Assembly (NCBI GenBank): GCA_964552795.1
Contig: CAZKIO010000015.1
Span: forward strand, 1 to 64,000
DNA from: JAEUHZ01 sp964552795
Lineage (GTDB): Bacteria > Planctomycetota > UBA1135 > GCA-002686595
Reading direction: 5' to 3'
Length of the DNA: 64,000 nucleotides
Shown here piece after piece: positions 41,130-49,442 of this stretch. Within the stretch, counting starts at the first letter, position 1. Each line of letters opens with the position of its first letter. The notes under the pieces are model-generated. The model saw only the letters and a program-made list of their open reading frames with translations, did not search any database and was not told where the DNA came from. The position numbers were made by a program, and so were the translations under genes.

Positions 41130-41990
41130 ATGCGTCTTCTCCACACGGGCAAGGTGCGCGAGGTCTACGAGATCGACGCGCAGCACCTCCTCCTGGTCGC
41201 CTCCGACCGCGTCTCGGCCTTCGACGTCGTGATGGGCGCCGAGATCCCCCACAAGGGCCGGGTCCTGACCGCGATCTCGACGCACTGGTTCGAGCGCACG
41301 GGCGACATCATCGAGAACCACCTGGTCTCCAGCAGCGTGGAGGACGTGCCGGACCTCGACGCCCCCGCGCGCGAGCGCTGGCGCGGCCGCGTGCAGATCG
41401 TGCGCCGCACGCAGCCGACCACGGTCGAGTGGGTCGTGCGCGGCTACCTCGCCGGCTCGGGCTGGAAGGACTACCAGCGCTACGGCGCGGTGAGCGGCGT
41501 GCGCCTGCCCAAGGGCCTGGAGCTCGCGTCGCGCCTTCCGGCGCCGATCCTGACACCCACGACCAAGTCGTCCTCGCACGACATGCCGCTGACGCGCGAC
41601 GAGGCGCGCGAGCGCGTCGGCGACGCGGTCTTCGGCAAGGCCGAGCGCGCCGCGCTGGCGCTGTTCCGCCGCGGCACGGAGGTGCTCGATCCCCTGGGCA
41701 TCCTGCTGGCCGACACCAAGTTCGAGTTCGGCCGCGTCGAGGGCGAGCTGATCCTGATCGACGAGGCGTTGACGCCCGACAGCTCGCGGTTCTGGCCGCG
41801 CGAGGCCTGGAAGCCGGGCCACAACCCGCCCAGCCTCGACAAGCAGATCCTGCGCGACTGGCTGGAGGCGAGCGGCTGGAACAAGGAACCGCCGCCGCCG
41901 CCGCTGGATCCCGCGGTCGTCGAGCGCGTCTCGCGCGGCTACCTCGAGGTGTGCCGCCGGATCACGGGTTCGCTGCCGGAAGGCGTGTGA
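41130..41990 (+). CDS. purC: phosphoribosylaminoimidazole-succinocarboxamide synthase (SAICAR synthetase)
   Basis: A 286-residue PurC, the ATP-dependent ligation of aspartate to CAIR in purine synthesis. Hallmarks: LLHTGKVREVYEID (glycine-rich ATP loop), LLVASDRVSAFDVVM, IPHKGRVLTAIST, RRTQPTTVEWVVRGYLAGSGWKDY, TPTTKSSSHDMPLT, GILLADTKFEFG, LIDEALTPDSSRFW and PPSLDKQILRDWL. It is the longer form (about 290 residues) found in many bacteria and yeast. ATG at 41130 has CAGGAG immediately before it, probably too close (1 nt) to act as a normal ribosome site. Divergent from aroA; mtnA follows after 100 nt. Confidence 0.97.
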   Translation: MRLLHTGKVREVYEIDAQHLLLVASDRVSAFDVVMGAEIPHKGRVLTAISTHWFERTGDIIENHLVSSSVEDVPDLDAPARERWRGRVQIVRRTQPTTVEWVVRGYLAGSGWKDYQRYGAVSGVRLPKGLELASRLPAPILTPTTKSSSHDMPLTRDEARERVGDAVFGKAERAALALFRRGTEVLDPLGILLADTKFEFGRVEGELILIDEALTPDSSRFWPREAWKPGHNPPSLDKQILRDWLEASGWNKEPPPPPLDPAVVERVSRGYLEVCRRITGSLPEGV

Positions 41991-42090
41991 CGCGCCGGCG
42001 CCCGCCTGCGCGCGCGAGCCGCGGGCCGCGGCGCGCGCTTTGCGTTACGCTGCGTTCCTTGTCCACTCCTCCGCCTGCCACACCGACCGC

Positions 42091-43182
42091 ATGAAGCCCC
42101 ACGTCGAAACCCTGCGCTGGCTGGGCGAGTTGCCCGGCCACGTCCGCCTGATCGAGCAGACGCTGCTGCCCGAGCGCCAGATCGAGCTGGAGGTGCACAG
42201 CGTCGAGGACATGTGCGATGCCATCCGGCGCCTGGCCGTGCGCGGCGCGCCGGCGATCGGCGTGGCGGCCGCCTACGGCGTCCTGCTCGGCGTGCAGGAC
42301 CTGAAGGACCGCTCCCGCGAGAACGTCCTGGGCGTCGCCAAGGAGGTCGCGGCGACGCTGGCGCAGTCGCGGCCGACCGCCGTCAACCTGTTCTGGGCGC
42401 TCAAGCGCATGACCGCGCGCGCCACGCGCGACTTCAAGGCCGGACTGGACGGCGAAGGCATCCTGGGTGGCCTCTTCGCCGAGGCGCGCGCGATCCACGC
42501 CGAGGACCGCGCGACCTGCCGCAAGCTGGGCGAGGTCGGCGCGGCGCTCCTGCGCGACGGCGCGACGGTGCTGACCCACTGCAACGCCGGCGCGCTGGCC
42601 ACGGGCGGCATGGGCACCGCGCTCGCGCCGATCTACGTGGCACGCGAGCGCGGACTGCGCGTCAGCGTCTACGCCGACGAGACGCGCCCGTTGCTGCAGG
42701 GCGCGCGGCTCACCTGCTGGGAGCTCGTGCAGGCCGGCGTCGAGGTGACGCTGATCACGGACAACATGGCCGCGCGCGTCATGGCCGAGGGCCGCATCGA
42801 TCTCGTGCTGGTCGGCTCCGATCGCATCGCGCGCAACGGCGACGTGTGCAACAAGATCGGCACCTACGGCGTCGCGGTGCTGGCGCGCGAGCACGGCGTG
42901 CCGTTCTACGCCGTCGCGCCGCTCTCGACCTTCGACCCCGCCCTCGCGGACGGCGGCCAGATCCCGATCGAGCAGCGCGATCCGGCCGAGGTCACGCACG
43001 GTTTCGGGCGCCGCACGGCGCCGGCCGGCGTGAAGGTCTACAACCCCGCGTTCGACGTGACGCCCGCGCGCCTCGTCACCGGGATCGTCACCGAGGTCGG
43101 CCTGATCGAGGCGCCCGACACGGCCCGCGTGGAGGCCGCGCTCGCGCGCGGGGGCGTGCCGCTGGCGGCCACGCCGGCCTGA
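42091..43182 (+). CDS. mtnA: S-methyl-5-thioribose-1-phosphate isomerase
   Basis: A 363-residue methionine-salvage enzyme converting MTR-1-P to MTRu-1-P; related to eIF2B-alpha. Motifs: RRLAVRGAPAIGVAAAYG, TRPTAVN-type ALAQSRPTAVNLFWAL, LTHCNAGALATGGMGTAL with the catalytic Cys, VYADETRPLLQGARLT, DNMAARVM, and VGSDRIARNGDVCNKIGTYG with the catalytic Asp. Then VAPLSTFDP and YNPAFDVTPARLVTGIVTEVG. ATG at 42091 chosen over an in-frame codon at 42040 because the domain begins MKPHVETLRWLG. No other salvage gene is in the window. A TACGCT box 40 nt upstream may be part of its promoter. Confidence 0.95.
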   Translation: MKPHVETLRWLGELPGHVRLIEQTLLPERQIELEVHSVEDMCDAIRRLAVRGAPAIGVAAAYGVLLGVQDLKDRSRENVLGVAKEVAATLAQSRPTAVNLFWALKRMTARATRDFKAGLDGEGILGGLFAEARAIHAEDRATCRKLGEVGAALLRDGATVLTHCNAGALATGGMGTALAPIYVARERGLRVSVYADETRPLLQGARLTCWELVQAGVEVTLITDNMAARVMAEGRIDLVLVGSDRIARNGDVCNKIGTYGVAVLAREHGVPFYAVAPLSTFDPALADGGQIPIEQRDPAEVTHGFGRRTAPAGVKVYNPAFDVTPARLVTGIVTEVGLIEAPDTARVEAALARGGVPLAATPA

Positions 43183-43301
43183 GCCCCGCGGCGGCGGGGC
43201 GCTTCAAGAATCGCCGGGCGCGCGGCCGATCCTGGGCTGGGCGCGGCCAAGACGGCGCGCGCCGACCCGCGCACCCCCGATCCGCAGCGAGACGCGACCC
43301 C

Positions 43302-43517
43302 ATGGGCGTGACCAAGAAGAAGAAGAAGCCCCACAAGTCCGAGGACGAGACCAGCGGCCGCAAGGCCGGCGCGGTCAAGCCCGACGAGATGCCGGCCGAC
43401 GTCATCGAGTTCGTCACCGCGATCGACGAGTACAAGCGCGTTCACCGCCGCCCGTTCCCGAGCTGGTCCGAGGTGCTCGAGGTGCTGAAGAGCCTGGGCT
43501 ACCGGCGCGCCGGCTGA
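43302..43517 (+). CDS. small basic conserved protein, unknown function
   Basis: A 71-residue protein with a Lys-rich, probably disordered N-terminus (MGVTKKKKKPHKSEDE) and a compact C-terminal domain: ADVIEFVTAIDEYKRVHRR followed by PFPSWSEVLEVLKSLGYRR. The second part reads like a three-helix unit and recalls small proteins seen repeatedly in Planctomycetota and neighbours, often as hypothetical proteins. The basic tail and helices suggest nucleic-acid or ribosome contact, but this is inference. It lies 119 nt after mtnA and is convergent with the HAD phosphatase gene. Confidence 0.68.
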   Translation: MGVTKKKKKPHKSEDETSGRKAGAVKPDEMPADVIEFVTAIDEYKRVHRRPFPSWSEVLEVLKSLGYRRAG

Positions 43518-43533
43518 CGCCCGATCGTCGCGC

Positions 43534-44202
43534 TCACGCCAGCCGCGCCATCTCGCGCGGGTGCTCCAGCCACCAGTCCGGAGCAGCGTCCGCGAAGTGC
43601 TCGCGCCGGAACGGCCCCCAGCCCGCCACGGCGACGCGCGCGCCCGCGGCGCGCCCCGCCGCTGCGTCGTGCGGCGAGTCCCCGACGTACACCGCGCCGT
43701 GCGCTTGCCGGCCCAGGCGCGCGAGCGCCGTGAGGACCGGTTCGGGATGCGGCTTGTGGCGCTGCACGTCGTCCAGCGCGACGACCGTCTCGAACAGGTC
43801 CGGTTCGAATCCGCAGCGCGCGAGGCCGCGGCGTGCGGCGTCGCCGCGCTTGCTGGTCACGATGCCCAGGCGCAACCCGGCCGCCTTCAGCCCGCGCACG
43901 GCTTCCAGCGCGCCGTCGTAGGGCCGCACCAGCGCGTCGTGCCGCGCCAGGTTGTGCGCACGGTAGGTCGCCGTGACCGCCGCCGCCCCCGCCGCGTCCA
44001 GCCCCAGCGCGGCGAACTGCGCGGCCAGCGGCGTGCCCAGCCCCAGCAGCAGTTCCGCGCGCGACGGCGGCTCCAGGCCGTGCGCGCGCAGCGCGTGCTC
44101 GTAGCTCTCGAAGATCAGCTCGATCGAGTCGATCAGCGTGCCGTCGAGGTCGAACAGGATCGTGTCGACGGTCCCCGCCGCCGCGCCGCGGCCGGCGCTC
44201 AC
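43534..44202 (-). CDS. HAD-superfamily phosphatase, phosphoglycolate-phosphatase-like
   Basis: A 222-residue haloacid-dehalogenase hydrolase. The start chosen is the GTG at 44202, whose GTGA overlaps the glyA stop; an ATG at 44229 inside glyA is less likely. Motif I FDLDGTLIDS (nucleophile and acid Asp), motif II IVTSKRG, motif III KPHPEPV, motif IV VYVGDSPHDAAAGRAAG. The cap is the small helical C1 type (LLLGLGTPLAAQFAALG), as in Gph and PpaX. Candidate substrates are 2-phosphoglycolate or pyrophosphate. Translational coupling to glyA would fit a glycolate/glycine salvage role, which is inference. Confidence 0.85.
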   Translation of the reverse strand: MSAGRGAAAGTVDTILFDLDGTLIDSIELIFESYEHALRAHGLEPPSRAELLLGLGTPLAAQFAALGLDAAGAAAVTATYRAHNLARHDALVRPYDGALEAVRGLKAAGLRLGIVTSKRGDAARRGLARCGFEPDLFETVVALDDVQRHKPHPEPVLTALARLGRQAHGAVYVGDSPHDAAAGRAAGARVAVAGWGPFRREHFADAAPDWWLEHPREMARLA

Positions 44203-45458
44203 GCCGGGCCGGCCAGGTAGATCGGGCACGCGCCCGCGACCTCGGCCACCTCGCCGCGCACGCGCTGCGCGAGCGCCTCGTCGCCGGGCCGCGACAAGAC
44301 GTCCGCGATCCAGCCGCCCAGGCGGCGCATGTGCTCGGCGCGCAACCCGCGCGTCGTGACCGCCGCCGTGCCCAGGCGGATGCCCGAGGCCTGCATCGGC
44401 GGCAGCGGGTCGTACGGGATCAGGTTCTTGTTGCAGGTCAGGTTGACCGCGTGCAGCAGGTCCTCAGCCTGCTTGCCGTTCCGGCCGGTCGACGTCACGT
44501 CGACGAGCATCAGGTGGTTGTCGGTGCCGCCCGAGACCACGCGCAGGCCGCGCGACTGCAGCGTCTCGGCCAGCACGCGCGCGTTCTCGACGACCTGCTT
44601 CTGGTAGGCGACGAAGGCGGGCTGCTGCGCCTCGCGCAGCGCGATGGCCTTGGCGGCGATGACGTGCATCAGCGGGCCGCCCTGCCCGCCCGGGAACACG
44701 GCGCTGTTGATCTTCTTCATCGTCTCGACGTCGGACAGCACCAGTCCGCCGCGCGGGCCGCGCAGCGTCTTGTGCGTGGTCATCGTCACGACGTCGGCGT
44801 GCCCGACCGGCGTGGGGTGCACCTTGGCCGCGACCAGGCCGGCGATGTGCGCCATGTCGACCAGGAGCTTCGCGCCGCACTCCCGGGCGATCGCGGCGAA
44901 CGCCGGGAAGTCCAGCGTGCGCGAGTAGGCCGAGGCGCCGGCCAGCAGCATCTTCGGCCGCACGCGCAGCGCGGTCTCGCGCACGCGGTCCATGTCGATG
45001 AGCTCGCTTCCGCGCTCCACGCCGTAGCTCTCGATCTTGTAGTAGATGCCCGAGAAGTTCTTGGGGTGGCCGTGGGACAGGTGGCCGCCGTGATCGAGCG
45101 ACATGGCGAGCACCGTGTCGCCCGGCGCGATCAGCGCCATGTACGCGGCCTGGTTGGCCTGCGTTCCGCTGTGCGGCTGCACATTGGCGGCGGCCGCGCC
45201 GAACAACTGCTTGGCGCGGTCGCGCGCGATGTCCTCGACCGTGTCGACGTGCTCGCAGCCGCCGTAGTAGCGCCGGCCCGGGTAGCCCTCGGCGTACTTG
45301 TTCGTGAGCACGGTGCCCATCGCCGCGATCACCTCCGCCGAGGCGTGGTTCTCCGAGGCGATCAGCTCGAGCTGGCGCTCCTGGCGCGCGCGCTCGGCCT
45401 CGACGGCCTGCCACACGGCGCCGTCGGTGTGCGTGGAAATGCCGGTGTCCGGGCTCAT
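44199..45458 (-). CDS. glyA: serine hydroxymethyltransferase
   Basis: A 419-residue PLP enzyme interconverting serine and glycine with tetrahydrofolate. Blocks: ELIASENHASAEVIAAMGTVLTNKYAEGYPGRRYYGGCEHVD, NVQPHSGTQANQAAYMALI, SLDHGGHLSHG, DMAHIAGLVA, TTHKTLRGPRGG with the PLP Lys, VFPGGQGGPLMH, and LVDVTSTG. All active-site parts are intact and length is standard. The ATG at 45458 is preceded by AAGGAGAGCG, the clearest Shine-Dalgarno sequence in the window, which fits a highly expressed gene. The stop overlaps the HAD phosphatase start. The MORN lipoprotein lies 17 nt upstream on the same strand. Confidence 0.97.
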   Translation of the reverse strand: MSPDTGISTHTDGAVWQAVEAERARQERQLELIASENHASAEVIAAMGTVLTNKYAEGYPGRRYYGGCEHVDTVEDIARDRAKQLFGAAAANVQPHSGTQANQAAYMALIAPGDTVLAMSLDHGGHLSHGHPKNFSGIYYKIESYGVERGSELIDMDRVRETALRVRPKMLLAGASAYSRTLDFPAFAAIARECGAKLLVDMAHIAGLVAAKVHPTPVGHADVVTMTTHKTLRGPRGGLVLSDVETMKKINSAVFPGGQGGPLMHVIAAKAIALREAQQPAFVAYQKQVVENARVLAETLQSRGLRVVSGGTDNHLMLVDVTSTGRNGKQAEDLLHAVNLTCNKNLIPYDPLPPMQASGIRLGTAAVTTRGLRAEHMRRLGGWIADVLSRPGDEALAQRVRGEVAEVAGACPIYLAGPA

Positions 45459-45475
45459 CGCGCTCTCCTTGGAAG

Positions 45476-46366
45476 CTAGCGGGGCGCGGCCCCGACCTTG
45501 ACGTCGTCCTTGTAGTCGCCGGTCTGCGCCTCGTCGGGCTGGCCGTCCTCGTGGAAGTACTGCCAGGGGCCCTGGCGCAGCCCCTGCGCGTACGTGCCCG
45601 CGCGCTGGAGCTGGCCGTTGGGATACCACTCGCGCCACTCGCCGTCGGCCTTGCCGCCGCGGTACTCGATCTGCACGCGCGGCAACCCGCCGGGGTACCA
45701 CATCGTCGACGTGCCCTCGGACTTGCCGTCCGCGTAGTTCGCGACCGCCTCGGTCTTGCCGTTCTCGAACCACGTGCGCCACTCGCCGTCGCGCTTGCCG
45801 CGCACGAAACGGCCTGCGCTCTGCTGCGCGCCGCTCTCGAACCACGACATCCACTCGCCGTCCTGTTCCCCGTCCACGTAGGCGCCCTCGGTCTCCTTGG
45901 CGCCGCTCTCGTAGTACGTGGTCCAGCGTCCCACGCGCTTGCCGGCCGCGAGGTCGCCGACGGCGCTCACCTTGCTGTTGGCGTAGAACATCGTCATGCG
46001 CCCGTCGAGCTGGCCGTCGGCCCAGCCCGCTTCGCTCTTCAGCGCGCCGTCCTCGAAGTACTCGCGCCAGGTCCCGACCATGCGGCCGCGGTCGAACGCG
46101 CCCTGCGCCGACAACGCGCCGTTCGTGTGCCAGTAGCGCCACTCGCCATGCGGCTGGCCGCCCAGGATCGCGCCCTCCGCCTTCTTCTGCGTGCGCGCCG
46201 CGTCGTGGTACTCGACCCAGGGACCGTCGGGGCGCTGCGCGACGGCCGGGCCGCCCGCCGCGGGCGTGCGCGGGCCCACCGGGGGCGCGTCGCCGCAGGC
46301 GAGCAGGGCGGCGGAGCACAGGGCGGGCAGGCAGCGGCTCGCGGACACGATGCGTGCGAGGATCAT
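45476..46366 (-). CDS. MORN-repeat lipoprotein
   Basis: A 296-residue exported protein with lipobox LLAC at about residues 21-24. Residues 45-280 are roughly ten tandem MORN-type beta-hairpin repeats of about 23 residues with the core DGxWxxWxxNGxxxxxGxYxxGxxxG: examples are HGEWRYWHTNGALSAQGAF, VGTWREYFEDGALKSEAGW, DGEWMSWFESGAQQSAGRF and DGEWREWYPNGQLQRAGTY. Such repeats are found in the YwqK/toxin-antitoxin-annotated family and in many envelope proteins; they bind proteins or membranes. No toxin gene is adjacent, so an antitoxin role is not supported. A second, smaller MORN lipoprotein is at 61116-61553. Confidence 0.87.
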   Translation of the reverse strand: MILARIVSASRCLPALCSAALLACGDAPPVGPRTPAAGGPAVAQRPDGPWVEYHDAARTQKKAEGAILGGQPHGEWRYWHTNGALSAQGAFDRGRMVGTWREYFEDGALKSEAGWADGQLDGRMTMFYANSKVSAVGDLAAGKRVGRWTTYYESGAKETEGAYVDGEQDGEWMSWFESGAQQSAGRFVRGKRDGEWRTWFENGKTEAVANYADGKSEGTSTMWYPGGLPRVQIEYRGGKADGEWREWYPNGQLQRAGTYAQGLRQGPWQYFHEDGQPDEAQTGDYKDDVKVGAAPR

Positions 46367-46372
46367 CCCGGA

Positions 46373-46378
46373 ATCGTA
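46373..46378 (-). promoter_or_regulatory. candidate -10 box of a possibly leaderless promoter for the MORN lipoprotein
   Basis: On the minus strand GCTACGATTCC gives TACGAT ending 6 nt before the ATG at 46366, exactly the arrangement seen before the gene at 43. There is no purine-rich ribosome site. It sits back to back with a TAGGAT box for the divergent sulfatase-superfamily gene at 46457. Confidence 0.35.
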
Positions 46379-46404
46379 GCGGACGGCTCCCGCCGGCGCA
46401 CCGC

Positions 46405-46433
46405 TTCCGGCCGGGCTCCCGCGACCCTAGGAT
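46405..46433 (+). promoter_or_regulatory. candidate promoter for the sulfatase-superfamily gene
   Basis: TTCCGG (46405-46410), 17-nt spacer, TAGGAT (46428-46433), 23 nt before the TTG start at 46457. TAGGAT is the same -10 sequence proposed upstream of the HEAT gene at 1082. The -35 match is weak. Confidence 0.28.
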
Positions 46434-46456
46434 GGCCGCCCCGCGAAGGTCCCCGC

Positions 46457-47950
46457 TTGCGCCGCATCGTCCTGTTCCTGGCCCTGGCGGCCGCTGCCGT
46501 GGCCGCCGTCCTCCTCCTGCGTGCGCGCGGGAACCAGCGCTGGAACGTCGTCCTCGTCACGCTGGACACCACGCGCGCGGATTTCCTCGGCTGCTACGGC
46601 TATCCGGGCGATCCCACGCCGCAGCTCGACGCCCTGGCGCGCGAGGGCGTGCGCTTCGACCAGGCCATCGCGACGGCGTCGGTGACGCCGGTCTCGCACG
46701 CCTCGATCCTGACCGGGCTCGACAACCACGCGCACGGCGTGCGCGTCCTGTCGGGCCTGTGCGGCTTCCGCCTGGGCGCGGACATCCCGAGCCTCAGCAC
46801 GGTGCTGCGCGGCGCCGGCTGGGCGACGGCGGCCGTGCACAGCGCCTTCCCGGTGTCCGCGTACTTCGGGTTCGACCGCGGCTTCGACGTGTTCGAGAGC
46901 TTCAGCGGCGGGTTCCGCCCGGGACAGGCCGGCAACATGACCTGGGACCTGCCGCGCCTGCAGCGTCGATCGGACGAGACCACGACGATCGTGCTCGATC
47001 GCCTGCGCGAGACGGGCCGGCCGTTCTTCCTGTGGGTCCACATGTGGGATCCGCACGACAACGTGCTCGTGCCGCCGCCGGAGTACCTGCCGCCTTCGGT
47101 GCCGCGCCTCGCCGACGGCCGCCTGCCGGCGTCGCGCGAGCTGTACGCCGCGGAGGTGAGCTACGTCGACCACCAGCTCGGCCGGTTGTTCGCGTCGCTG
47201 CGCGAGAACGGCGAGTGGGAGCGCACGCTCGTCGTCGTCGTCGCCGATCACGGCGAGGGCCTGGGCGACCACGGCTGGCAGTACCACCGCATCCTCTACC
47301 AGGAGCAGATCCGCGTGCCGCTCCTGGTGCGGATCCCCGGACCGCCCAACGGGCGCGAGGTGCCGGCGGTCGTGCGCACGACCGACATCTTCCCCACCGT
47401 GCTCGACTACCTGGGCGTCGCCGCGCCGCGCAGCGTCTCGGGTCGCAGCCTGCGTCCGCTGATCGAGGGACGCGACGACGCGCCGCGCACCGCGTTCGCG
47501 GACCAGATCAACGGGTACGACCTGAACGTCGCCATGCTGACGCCGCGTCCGAACGACGACTTCATGTACGCCGTCATCGACGGCGGCTGGAAGCTCGTGT
47601 GGCGCCCGCTGCACCCCGAGCACAGCGAGCTGTTCCACCTCGACAGCGACCCGCGCGAGCTCGTCAACCGCTTCGACGGCGAGCCCGGAGAGGTCCTGCG
47701 CCTGCAGCGGCTCCTGGCGCGGCACGGCGGCTGGGTCACGACGCCGTGCCACGACGTGTCGGAGGACGCGCAGCTCGACGCGGCCGCGGCGGCGCGCGTC
47801 CTGGCTGAGCTGGGCTACGCCGGCGGCGGCGCGACGATCGAGGCGCGCTGGGGCTTCGCGTGCCCGGGCGAGCCGGGGCGCGTGGTCACGGACCCGGCCG
47901 AGCTGGACTGCCCGGACGGCGTCCTGCTCGTCCCCGCGCCGGACCGCTGA
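46457..47950 (+). CDS. sulfatase/alkaline-phosphatase-superfamily hydrolase, membrane-anchored
   Basis: A 497-residue protein with TTG start at 46457; the next in-frame starts fall inside the domain. An N-terminal hydrophobic segment (IVLFLALAAAAVAAVLLL) acts as signal anchor. The sulfatase core follows: NVVLVTLDTTRADFLGCYGY (first metal Asp pair), PQLDALAREGVRFDQAI, the nucleophile region ASVTPVSHASILTG, HMWDPHDN, VVVVADHGEGLGDHG (metal Asp-His), and VPLLVRIPG. Classical sulfatases have C/S-x-P-S/A-R, matured to formylglycine. Here that motif is absent and Thr is the likely nucleophile, as in phosphoglycerol-transferase-like members. The substrate may therefore not be a sulfate ester. A C-terminal Cys-containing extension is unassigned. 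Confidence 0.85.
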   Translation: MRRIVLFLALAAAAVAAVLLLRARGNQRWNVVLVTLDTTRADFLGCYGYPGDPTPQLDALAREGVRFDQAIATASVTPVSHASILTGLDNHAHGVRVLSGLCGFRLGADIPSLSTVLRGAGWATAAVHSAFPVSAYFGFDRGFDVFESFSGGFRPGQAGNMTWDLPRLQRRSDETTTIVLDRLRETGRPFFLWVHMWDPHDNVLVPPPEYLPPSVPRLADGRLPASRELYAAEVSYVDHQLGRLFASLRENGEWERTLVVVVADHGEGLGDHGWQYHRILYQEQIRVPLLVRIPGPPNGREVPAVVRTTDIFPTVLDYLGVAAPRSVSGRSLRPLIEGRDDAPRTAFADQINGYDLNVAMLTPRPNDDFMYAVIDGGWKLVWRPLHPEHSELFHLDSDPRELVNRFDGEPGEVLRLQRLLARHGGWVTTPCHDVSEDAQLDAAAAARVLAELGYAGGGATIEARWGFACPGEPGRVVTDPAELDCPDGVLLVPAPDR

Positions 47951-47954
47951 AACG

Positions 47955-47977
47955 GCGCCAACCCGCGGTTTCGGCGC
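47955..47977 (+). terminator. weak hairpin after the sulfatase-superfamily gene
   Basis: GCGCCAACC-cgc-GGTT-tc-GGCGC, a 9-bp stem with a 2-nt bulge, begins 4 nt after the stop at 47950. It has no T-tract, so a terminator role is uncertain. The rest of the 211-nt gap to 48162 contains a possible TACACT box at 47992-47997 and nothing else recognisable. Confidence 0.3.
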
Positions 47978-48161
47978 GTGCCGGGCGCGGGTACACTGGG
48001 GGGATAGGCCGGACTCAGGAAGCCGGCCCATTGCCTCGCCGACCGCATCTTCGACCGGGCTTCAACCGCCCCTGATGCGCGGAGCGTGCAATGCCCCGAG
48101 CCCGCGGCGCCTGCCCCACGCCGCGGAGCGCCACGTCTCAACCCAGGGGACCTCAGGAACC

Positions 48162-49346
48162 ATGAAAACGACCCTCCTCACCGCTGCCGCCGGGCTGTTC
48201 GCCCTGGCCACCGCGACCCCCGCGCAAGTCCTCATCAACGAGTGCTACGTCAGCCATGCCGGCGCGGACACGCTCGAGTTCGTCGAGCTCAGGGGTCCCG
48301 CCGGGACCTCGCTGAACGGCTACATGTTCCTGGTCGTCGAGGGCGACGGCGCGAGCCAAGGCACGCTCGATCGCGCCTACGACCTGAGCGGCGGCACCAT
48401 CGGCGCCTCGGGACTGTGGGTCCTTGGAACCGCGGGGCTGGCCCCCACCTATCCGGCGCCCGACATGGTCCTGCCGCTGGCGAACGACAACTTCGAGAAC
48501 GGCACCGACACGTTCTACCTGATCACGACCACCAACGTCGCCGGCGTCACGGCGCTCGTGGGAACCGACATCCGCAACCCGCCGGGCGGCGGCCTCGTCA
48601 CCGTGCTGGCGAGCGATCCCCAGATCACGATCGTCGACCGGTTCGGCCTGGTCGACAGCGGCTACCCGGCGACCGACGCCGTCTTCGACGGCGCGGTCGT
48701 GCTCGGCCCGGACGGCACGTTCCTGCCGGCCGGGGCCGTGCGCTGCTGCGATGCGCCGAACCCGTTCAGCACGACGGTGTTCCTGGACTTCGCCGTTCCT
48801 CCGGGGACGCCGGGCTACGCAGCCATCACCCCGGGGGCATCCAACACCACGTGCGGCGCCCCGTGCAGCAGCCCCGGAACCTCGTTCTGCCCCGGTGACG
48901 GCAGCGGCACGGCCTGCCCGTGCGCCAACCACAGCGCGGTCGGCGCCAACGAGGGCTGTCTCAACTCGCTGGGCACCGCCGGCAAGCTGGTGGGCTCGGG
49001 CACCCCGAGTCTCTCGGGCGACACCGTGGTCCTGTCCGGCAGCGGCATGCCCAACTCGTCGGCCCTGTACTTCCAGGGCACGACGCAGCAGAGCGCCGGC
49101 GCCGGCGCAGCGTTCGGCGACGGCCTGCGTTGCGCGGGCGGATCGGTCATCCGCCTGGGAACGAAGACGAACGTCGCCGGCGCCAGCCAGTACCCCGCCG
49201 GCGGCGATCCCTCGGTCTCCGTCCGCGGTCTCGTGACGACGCCGGGCACCCGCACCTACCAGGTGTGGTACCGCAACGCCGCGGCGTTCTGCACCGCCAG
49301 CACGTTCAACGTGTCGAACGGCTGGGAAATCACCTGGGTGATGTGA
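48162..49346 (+). CDS. secreted lamin-tail-like protein with planctomycetal C-terminal domain
   Basis: A 394-residue exported protein with signal peptide (residues 1-22, ending TATPAQ). The N-terminal domain begins VLINECYVSHAGADTLEFVELRG, with the IxNE...EFVEL signature of the lamin-tail (LTD) fold, and ends near residue 230. A Cys-rich linker (FCPGDGSGTACPCANHSAVG, then GCLNSLGTAGKL) at about 240-270 leads to a C-terminal domain with GSGTPSLSGD, SGSGMPNSSALYFQG, FGDGLRC, IRLGTKTN and YQVWYRNAAAFC. The linker and C-terminal domain are nearly duplicated in the copper protein at 60296. The domain may serve export or surface attachment; this is inference. ATG 48162 has AGGA nearby. Confidence 0.85.
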   Translation: MKTTLLTAAAGLFALATATPAQVLINECYVSHAGADTLEFVELRGPAGTSLNGYMFLVVEGDGASQGTLDRAYDLSGGTIGASGLWVLGTAGLAPTYPAPDMVLPLANDNFENGTDTFYLITTTNVAGVTALVGTDIRNPPGGGLVTVLASDPQITIVDRFGLVDSGYPATDAVFDGAVVLGPDGTFLPAGAVRCCDAPNPFSTTVFLDFAVPPGTPGYAAITPGASNTTCGAPCSSPGTSFCPGDGSGTACPCANHSAVGANEGCLNSLGTAGKLVGSGTPSLSGDTVVLSGSGMPNSSALYFQGTTQQSAGAGAAFGDGLRCAGGSVIRLGTKTNVAGASQYPAGGDPSVSVRGLVTTPGTRTYQVWYRNAAAFCTASTFNVSNGWEITWVM

Positions 49347-49383
49347 TTCGCGCGGACGCCTGAGCGCGTCCGCGATCCCCCAC

Positions 49384-49420
49384 AGCGCCCCTCCGCGCCA
49401 CGCCGGTGCGGAGGGGCGCT
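49384..49420. terminator. GC hairpin between convergent genes, bidirectional terminator candidate
   Basis: A perfect 13-bp stem AGCGCCCCTCCGC / GCGGAGGGGCGCT (49384-49396 with 49408-49420), with an 11-nt loop. It lies between the stops at 49346 and 49443. No T-tract on either strand, so termination may depend on other factors. A smaller GCGGACGC/GCGTCCGC hairpin lies just before it. Confidence 0.6.
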
Positions 49421-49442
49421 GCGTTGGATCGCGGTCTCGCGC

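Noticed and set aside
41120..41130. CAGGAG directly before the purC ATG as a ribosome site
   Set aside because: Only one nucleotide separates it from the start codon, too close for normal Shine-Dalgarno pairing.
43798..43813. CCGGTTCGAATCCGC looks like a tRNA T-arm
   Set aside because: No acceptor, D or anticodon stems can be built around it, and it lies within the conserved GFEPDLF coding segment of the HAD phosphatase.
45476..46366. MORN protein as the antitoxin of a toxin-antitoxin pair
   Set aside because: It has a lipoprotein signal, and no small toxin-like gene is adjacent; neighbours are glyA and a divergent sulfatase-superfamily gene.
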